A DNA stretch of 33,410 nucleotides from an uncultured Lachnospiraceae bacterium (GTDB lineage: Bacteria > Bacillota > Clostridia > Lachnospirales > Lachnospiraceae), in NCBI GenBank assembly GCA_900550235.1, contig URRQ01000026.1, positions 1-33,410 on the forward strand, given 5' to 3'. The notes under the pieces were generated by a model. The model searched no databases. It had not been told where the DNA came from and saw nothing but the letters and a program-made list of their open reading frames with translations. The position numbers and the translations under genes were made by a program. Below, in pieces: positions 28,868-33,410 of this stretch; within the stretch, counting starts at the first letter, position 1; each line of letters opens with the position of its first letter.

Positions 28868-30926
28868 GTAGCAATAATATCCTTCTTACTAATAAATATT
28901 CTTCTTTTGTAACTTCGTTTTTTCCATAATTGGCTCGGTATACAATTTCAAAAATCTGACTCCATGTTTCTTGATCAATCTGAGGATATGTAACCCCTAA
29001 TTTTTCTATACAGCGATCGTCCAGTTCACTTTCTTTTTCAAGCACTTTTTCAGATATCAGAATATGATAAATTTGATAAAATATCTCTTTTGTCCGCTCA
29101 CTATATCCCTTTTTAACCTGCTGTCTTCTTTTCTTTCTTTTACCATAAAAAGGAATCCCTGCAATGATGAAAAGTAATAGAATTTCTATTCCGAACAACA
29201 ATCCCCCTCTAACATAAGACTTTGTTTTTTGTTTTGCATCTTGTCCTTGTACGCTGTCCGCTTTCTGTTCGCCGGCTTGCTCTCCCTGCTCTGTTTCTTC
29301 TTGCTTTTCCAGTTCTACTTCTTTCTGATTTTCCTCCTGCTGCGCTAGAGTATCCGTACCATTCTCTTCTTCCCGATTATCTGCCCAATCGTTTTTCCAA
29401 TCGCTTTCTATCGGATTCGTCTCTTCCGATTTATAACTATACTCCACATATCCCGGTGTAGTTTCTGCCGGAATCCAACCTTTCCCAGACACATAGATTT
29501 CTGCCCATGCATGTGCATCTTCTCCCGTTGCTTCCGCCAAATACTTTCCATCCTCTTGTTCCCGGAACTTTTCCGGTTCCACAGAATAGCCCGCCACATA
29601 TCTTGCCGGAATTCCTTTCATTCGGAATAAAAGTACCGCCGTTGTTGCAAAATGGGTACAGTATCCCTTTTTATTCTCAAAAAAGAAATACTCTGCAAAA
29701 TCTTTTCCTGCCGGAGTTTTCCCCGGGCTCCATGTATAATCTGCTTCCCTTCTCAAAAGTTCTGCAACTTCCCATATTACATTTTCCGGATCTTCGCGAA
29801 TGATCTGATTTTGAACGATTTCTTCAAAAGCAGTTTCTATTTTATCCGGCACTCTTCTATATTTTTTTTGAACTTTTTTCTCATACTCAGAATTTGTTTT
29901 TTTCCATTGGGATGGTATATCTTGCTGATTTGGATACGTATGGTATTGATATTTCCGATTCGCCTTTATATTTTGAATATCGAACTCTTCTGCTTCTGTC
30001 TCAAATCTTTTCTCATCTCCACGTCTCCATGAACGTCCTGTATAATCTCCTCCCACAAACCCGCGAATATAAACGGTTTGATTCGGTTGTCTCTGAGAAG
30101 ATATTTTCAGATGCACACGATCGTCTCTCTCCAACTCATCATAATTGCCTAATCTTCCGTCATTGACGCCTCCGGTCGCTTTGTCACCACCCAGTTTTCC
30201 AAAAACATCCCGAATATCACCACTCCAAAATTCATCCATCCGTTTCTCTACCAATTCTGCATCCATGATCATTGACCGAAGATGCTCCGCCAGCAAAGGA
30301 ACTCCAATACTCAAAGCAAGGATTCCAACAACAATACTAATAACCGATGCCTGTAAACGTTCCTTTCCTCCAGCGCCGCCCATTCTTACCAAAACAATCC
30401 CTAAAAATGCAATTGCAAGCAAAATAACGGCCTCTTTCTTGAGTACATTTCCTGCAAGAAATGGTAAGGAAAAAGCCAGTGCCAAACTCAACACCATCCA
30501 TCTTACTTTCTTACAATATGCGATTGTGTAGATGGAAATAGAAACAAACACAAGTCCGATTCCCAATAATCCCCATGTCTGATCTACATCTCTTACAATT
30601 TCCGCATATCTTCCTTCCACAAAATACGTCCGAAGCTGAAGAAATGCGGTGGTGAATATATTCTCCACACTTTCCAAGTATTGATTTCTTCCGATCCCCA
30701 ACAAAGTCAGTTCTCCGATCAGACAGAGTACGAAAGGCATATATGGACGTCGTTTTTGTAATCCCACACTCCCCAATATAAGTGAAAAAAGTACAATGAC
30801 CGGAAACACAATTTTTGCATCATACGTTAACGAAAATGCATTGCACACAGAAAGAAGCATTGCCAATGCCGCAATACATGTAAAAACACTTCCATATATC
30901 AATTCCGTTAATTTCTCATTTTTCAT
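28851..30926 (-). CDS. Transglutaminase-like membrane protein (TgpA/YebA type)
   Basis: The 691-residue protein has a multi-helix N-terminal membrane part (about residues 5-215, seven helices), a large outer domain with the transglutaminase-like core, and a C-terminal membrane helix near 585-605 followed by a cytoplasmic tail. The core has Cys423 in GYCTHFATTAVLLFRMKGIP, His472 in DAHAWAEIYV, and ETTPG at 488-492 where the third catalytic acid is usually Asp. Between core and last helix is a Glu/Gln-rich stretch. With the preceding DUF58 and MoxR genes it reproduces the order yeaC-yeaD-yebA of B. subtilis. The substrate is not established; crosslinking or protease-like action on surface proteins are possibilities. 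Confidence 0.9.
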   Translation of the reverse strand: MKNEKLTELIYGSVFTCIAALAMLLSVCNAFSLTYDAKIVFPVIVLFSLILGSVGLQKRRPYMPFVLCLIGELTLLGIGRNQYLESVENIFTTAFLQLRTYFVEGRYAEIVRDVDQTWGLLGIGLVFVSISIYTIAYCKKVRWMVLSLALAFSLPFLAGNVLKKEAVILLAIAFLGIVLVRMGGAGGKERLQASVISIVVGILALSIGVPLLAEHLRSMIMDAELVEKRMDEFWSGDIRDVFGKLGGDKATGGVNDGRLGNYDELERDDRVHLKISSQRQPNQTVYIRGFVGGDYTGRSWRRGDEKRFETEAEEFDIQNIKANRKYQYHTYPNQQDIPSQWKKTNSEYEKKVQKKYRRVPDKIETAFEEIVQNQIIREDPENVIWEVAELLRREADYTWSPGKTPAGKDFAEYFFFENKKGYCTHFATTAVLLFRMKGIPARYVAGYSVEPEKFREQEDGKYLAEATGEDAHAWAEIYVSGKGWIPAETTPGYVEYSYKSEETNPIESDWKNDWADNREEENGTDTLAQQEENQKEVELEKQEETEQGEQAGEQKADSVQGQDAKQKTKSYVRGGLLFGIEILLLFIIAGIPFYGKRKKRRQQVKKGYSERTKEIFYQIYHILISEKVLEKESELDDRCIEKLGVTYPQIDQETWSQIFEIVYRANYGKNEVTKEEYLLVRRILLLLEKSK

Positions 30927-30935
30927 TCTGTTCTC

Positions 30936-32015
30936 CTACACAACAATCTCTGTATGTTCAAAAAACTGTTCCAGTCCTTCTTTTTTCATATCCATATTTT
31001 CATCCTGATTCACTTGCAGTGTTAAATCTGTTCGAATTTTCAGCAATGTAGAATACGTGTCGCTTCTATACTCATGACGATAGTATTCTTCGGTATCTCT
31101 TTCCAAGCAACCTTTTTCAAATTGCAAAAGTTCCAACAAAAATCCATGAAATTCTTCTTCCCCTCGAATCAAAACCCTTTGCAATTCCTTTTCATTCTTT
31201 TTTTGCCAAATAATGTAATGTGGGCATTCCCCTTGAAGTAATGCTGTGGAAACAGAAACAACCGCTTCCATAAACTGCTCCATACTCTCTTCTTTTGTTC
31301 CTTCTTCCAACATGAGAATTACCGCAGCTCCTAACGGATAACTAAACTCTTTGATATACAGATCATCCTCTTTTGCACTTAATTTCCAATGCACCTTCTG
31401 CATACGGTCTCCTGCCTGATATTCTCTTACTTCATATATTTCGGCAGTATCATCTCCTCCTCGATCTTGTGCATAAGATTCACCATCAACCGGAAACCAT
31501 CTTGTTCGATTGCTTACCACAAGATTTATCGGAAACGGTTTTGGCATGATTGTAATTTCATAGTTCTTTTTATCCTTTTTTCTAACAGAAAACAATCCCC
31601 AGCAATCAAAGATTCGTATGCTCGAGACAGACACCCTTATTTTCCCACAATGCTTTGCAGGAATGTTCATCTCAATCTGTTCTCTCTTTTTTGCCGGAAC
31701 ATAGACGCTTGTTCGAACATCTTTACGTTCACTCCCGGATACGTAACGATAGGAACATGCAACCTGCACCAGTGAAGGAATCCCGCCTTTATTCCAAGTT
31801 CGAATTTTCAACGGAATCCTCTCTCCCTGCTCTGCGGTATCCTTCTGAAAGATGATATTCCACTCCATTCTACGTGATGCACTCCACGCCATTCCAAAGC
31901 AAAGAAATGGAAATATGATTTCTGCTGAAAGAAGCCAAACACTTTCTTCCCATTCATACATAATTCCCAAATATATGGTAGCAATCATAAATACAACATA
32001 TATCAGCTTTTTCAT
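30936..32015 (-). CDS. DUF58 domain-containing protein
   Basis: The 359-residue protein has two N-terminal membrane helices (about 4-20 and 26-44), an outer beta-rich part, and the DUF58 signature YEVREYQAGDRMQKVHWKLS, then AKEDDLYIKEF around residues 195-225. DUF58 proteins carry a VWA-like fold and are usually encoded after a MoxR ATPase, as here. The C terminus is acidic. It follows the ATPase gene by 14 bases and precedes the transglutaminase gene by 9, so all three are probably one transcript. It probably couples the ATPase to the membrane enzyme; this is inferred from the conserved gene order. Confidence 0.92.
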   Translation of the reverse strand: MKKLIYVVFMIATIYLGIMYEWEESVWLLSAEIIFPFLCFGMAWSASRRMEWNIIFQKDTAEQGERIPLKIRTWNKGGIPSLVQVACSYRYVSGSERKDVRTSVYVPAKKREQIEMNIPAKHCGKIRVSVSSIRIFDCWGLFSVRKKDKKNYEITIMPKPFPINLVVSNRTRWFPVDGESYAQDRGGDDTAEIYEVREYQAGDRMQKVHWKLSAKEDDLYIKEFSYPLGAAVILMLEEGTKEESMEQFMEAVVSVSTALLQGECPHYIIWQKKNEKELQRVLIRGEEEFHGFLLELLQFEKGCLERDTEEYYRHEYRSDTYSTLLKIRTDLTLQVNQDENMDMKKEGLEQFFEHTEIVV

Positions 32016-32029
32016 ACTCGCCCTCTATT

Positions 32030-32977
32030 CTATCTGTGCTTTGGTGTCGGTTCCTTTACTTTTTCTAAGATCTCTTGAATCAAATCTCGTACTTTCAAAT
32101 GATTGATTCTGGCTTTTGCACTCAACTGGATTCTATGTCCAGCTACACTTTCAAATATATCTTTGACATCTGACGGAATACAATAGTCTCTTCCTGACAA
32201 GTATGCGATTGCTTTTACCATTTTAGCAAGTGCAATCATTCCTCGCGGACTGATTCCCATCTCAATCATCGGATGATTCCTTGTTTCTGTCACAAGCTCT
32301 CCCATAAACCGGTAAATCGCATCATGAACAAAAATATCTTCCACTTCTTTTTGAATACGAAGAAGTGTCTCAGAAGTAATGACAGGCTGTACTTCTTCGA
32401 GGAGATTCCCTGCCTGATTTCCCTTTACAATTTCAATCTCTCGTTCCATATCCGGATATCCGATCGTAATACAAATGAAAAAACGGTCAAGCTGAGATTC
32501 CGGTAACATCTGTGTTCCTGATGAACCAATCGGATTTTCCGTAGCGATCACTACAAATGGTTTAGGAACTTCTCTCGTAACTTTGTCTACTGTAACAGTC
32601 CCTTCCTCCATTACTTCCAACAGGGCTGATTGTGTCTTTGGAGAAGTTCGGTTAATCTCGTCCGCTAAAAGGAGATTACACATGACCGCTCCCTGTTCAT
32701 AATAAAATTCGCCCCTATTTTTATCATACATAGAGAATCCCGTAATATCAGCCGGAAGAACATCCGGTGTAAATTGTATACGATTCTGAGTCATCCCCAT
32801 ACTTTTTGCGAATGCAAGAGCAAGCGTTGTTTTCCCAACTCCCGGAACATCTTCAATTAATATATGTCCACCAGCAAGAATTGCTGCCATTACTCTCTTT
32901 ACACATTCATCTTTTCCGATGACTGCTTTTTTTACTTCATTCATAACATTCTGTGCAATTTTAGTGTATTCTGCCAT
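32030..32977 (-). CDS. MoxR family AAA+ ATPase
   Basis: The 315-residue protein is a typical MoxR ATPase of standard length. Walker A is VPGVGKTT at 44-51, Walker B is LLLADEINR at 102-110, and sensor 1 lies in FVVIATENPIG near 145-155, followed by LPESQLDRFF. The C-terminal lid has GISPRGMIALAKMVKAIAYL. It is the first gene of an operon with DUF58 and transglutaminase-like proteins, and acts as a cytoplasmic chaperone-like ATPase for a partner or complex. The ATG at 32977 has GGAGGAGGCG upstream. It differs clearly from the larger MoxR-like ATPase at 15585-17087. Confidence 0.95.
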   Translation of the reverse strand: MAEYTKIAQNVMNEVKKAVIGKDECVKRVMAAILAGGHILIEDVPGVGKTTLALAFAKSMGMTQNRIQFTPDVLPADITGFSMYDKNRGEFYYEQGAVMCNLLLADEINRTSPKTQSALLEVMEEGTVTVDKVTREVPKPFVVIATENPIGSSGTQMLPESQLDRFFICITIGYPDMEREIEIVKGNQAGNLLEEVQPVITSETLLRIQKEVEDIFVHDAIYRFMGELVTETRNHPMIEMGISPRGMIALAKMVKAIAYLSGRDYCIPSDVKDIFESVAGHRIQLSAKARINHLKVRDLIQEILEKVKEPTPKHR

Positions 32978-32997
32978 GTCTTCGCCTCCTCCATATA

Positions 32998-33006
32998 ATT
33001 ATACCA
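32998..33006 (-). promoter_or_regulatory. Extended -10 promoter of the MoxR/DUF58/transglutaminase operon
   Basis: On the minus strand TGGTATAAT is a perfect extended -10; the -35 region (TATGAA) is weak. It lies about 20 bases before the MoxR start, leaving a short leader with GGAGGAGG. Confidence 0.6.
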
Positions 33007-33057
33007 TTACGCATCTTGATTTCATAGTTTCAAAGGAATAAAATAACTGCAAAATCA

Positions 33058-33099
33058 AAAAACCTGAGAAACAGACTTTTCGCCGTTTCCCAGGTTTTT
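33058..33099 (-). terminator. Terminator of pckA
   Basis: On the minus strand a stem of about 15 bp (AAAAACCTGGGAAAC at 33085-33099 with its partner GTTTCTCAGGTTTTT at 33058-33072) runs into T residues about 25 bases after the pckA stop. A wobble or mismatch lies within. Confidence 0.85.
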
Positions 33100-33122
33100 A
33101 CATACTATTCTGATCCTATATC

Positions 33123-33410
33123 TTAGAGCTGTGGTCCTGCTGTAACTAATGCTTTACCATGCTCATTTCCTTCGTATTTTGCGAAGTTTTTAATAAATCT
33201 TCCAGCAAGATCTTTTGCTTTTTCATCCCACTCTGCTGCATCTGCATATGTATCACGTGGGTCAAGGATTGCTGGATCTACTCCTGGAAGTTCTGTCGGA
33301 ACTTCAAAGTTGAAGTATGGAATCTTCTTTGTTGGTGCATCTAAGATATCTCCATTTAAGATTGCATCAATGATTCCACGAGTATCTTTGATAGAGATAC
33401 GTTTTCCTGT
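33123..33410 (-). CDS. pckA: Phosphoenolpyruvate carboxykinase (ATP), C-terminal part
   Basis: The gene enters from the right edge, so only the last 95 codons and the stop are here. The translated end reads TGKRISIKDTRGIIDAILNG, then DPRDTYADAAEWDEKAKDLA, and finishes KALVTAGPQL. This matches the C terminus of ATP-dependent PEP carboxykinase, including the DPRDTY segment and the VxAGPxL ending known from E. coli PckA. The enzyme interconverts oxaloacetate and phosphoenolpyruvate. In fermentative Clostridia it often runs toward oxaloacetate with ATP formation. The remainder, including the active site, is outside the window. The terminator at 33058-33099 follows. Confidence 0.93.
   Translation of the reverse strand, partial: TGKRISIKDTRGIIDAILNGDILDAPTKKIPYFNFEVPTELPGVDPAILDPRDTYADAAEWDEKAKDLAGRFIKNFAKYEGNEHGKALVTAGPQL

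Noticed and set aside
1..33410. tRNA, rRNA, CRISPR array, phage or conjugation genes
   Set aside because: None was seen on reading both strands; the only mobile element is the IS110 copy, apart from possible small repeats.

Overview
The window looks like a low-GC Clostridia chromosome, most likely Lachnospiraceae. The evidence is gene content rather than any search: DUF1836, DUF4317 and DUF6062 proteins, a YerC-type TrpR homologue, a T-box in front of pheST, strong GGAGG ribosome binding sites, and an ATP-dependent PEP carboxykinase. Most genes lie on the minus strand. The plus strand carries only the DUF1836 gene, a cold-shock gene, the DUF4317 gene and a LytTR/DUF3021 pair. No tRNA, rRNA, CRISPR array or prophage was seen.

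Region by region. (1) 1-1580 is an IS110-family insertion sequence; its transposase leader has the geometry expected of a bridge RNA. (2) 1661-5508 holds single genes: a DUF1836 regulator, a TrpR-like regulator with a trp-operator-like site at its own promoter, a PHP phosphoesterase, an orphan substrate-binding lipoprotein, an unrecognised 158-residue protein and a cold-shock gene. (3) 5686-11544 is a six-gene operon: paaK, iorA, iorB, ACT protein, paaK, ACT protein. It should take aromatic 2-oxo acids (from Trp, Phe, Tyr) to aryl-acetyl-CoA, with interconversion to the free aryl acetates. A perfect 8-bp dyad sits on its promoter. (4) 11753-14212 is a three-gene operon of a zinc-ribbon membrane protein, a Cys/His-rich DUF6062 protein and a ZIP metal transporter, divergent from DUF4317 (14357-15511).

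(5) 15585-21196 reads as one operon: methyltransferase, queA, a cytoplasmic leucine-rich-repeat protein, a DUF2201/VWA protein whose HExxH motif has lost its Glu, and a large MoxR-like AAA+ ATPase. The last three form the least described multi-gene unit here. A 13-bp direct repeat frames a small coupled ORF inside it. (6) 21416-22259 is a LytTR regulator with a DUF3021 membrane partner. (7) 22312-26311 is pheST behind a T-box leader, with a REP-like palindrome between pheS and pheT and a GC-rich hairpin region between the T-box terminator and pheS. (8) 26313-28536 encodes a YihY/BrkB membrane protein and a SpoIID-like protein. (9) 28607-28867 is an independent small RNA gene with its own promoter and terminator, possibly 6S RNA. 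(10) 28851-32977 is a MoxR / DUF58 / transglutaminase operon, the second MoxR system in the window. (11) The right edge is the 3' end of pckA.

Operon calls rest on spacing, overlaps, promoter-like hexamers and rho-independent terminators read by eye. Family names come from recognised motifs, not from searches.
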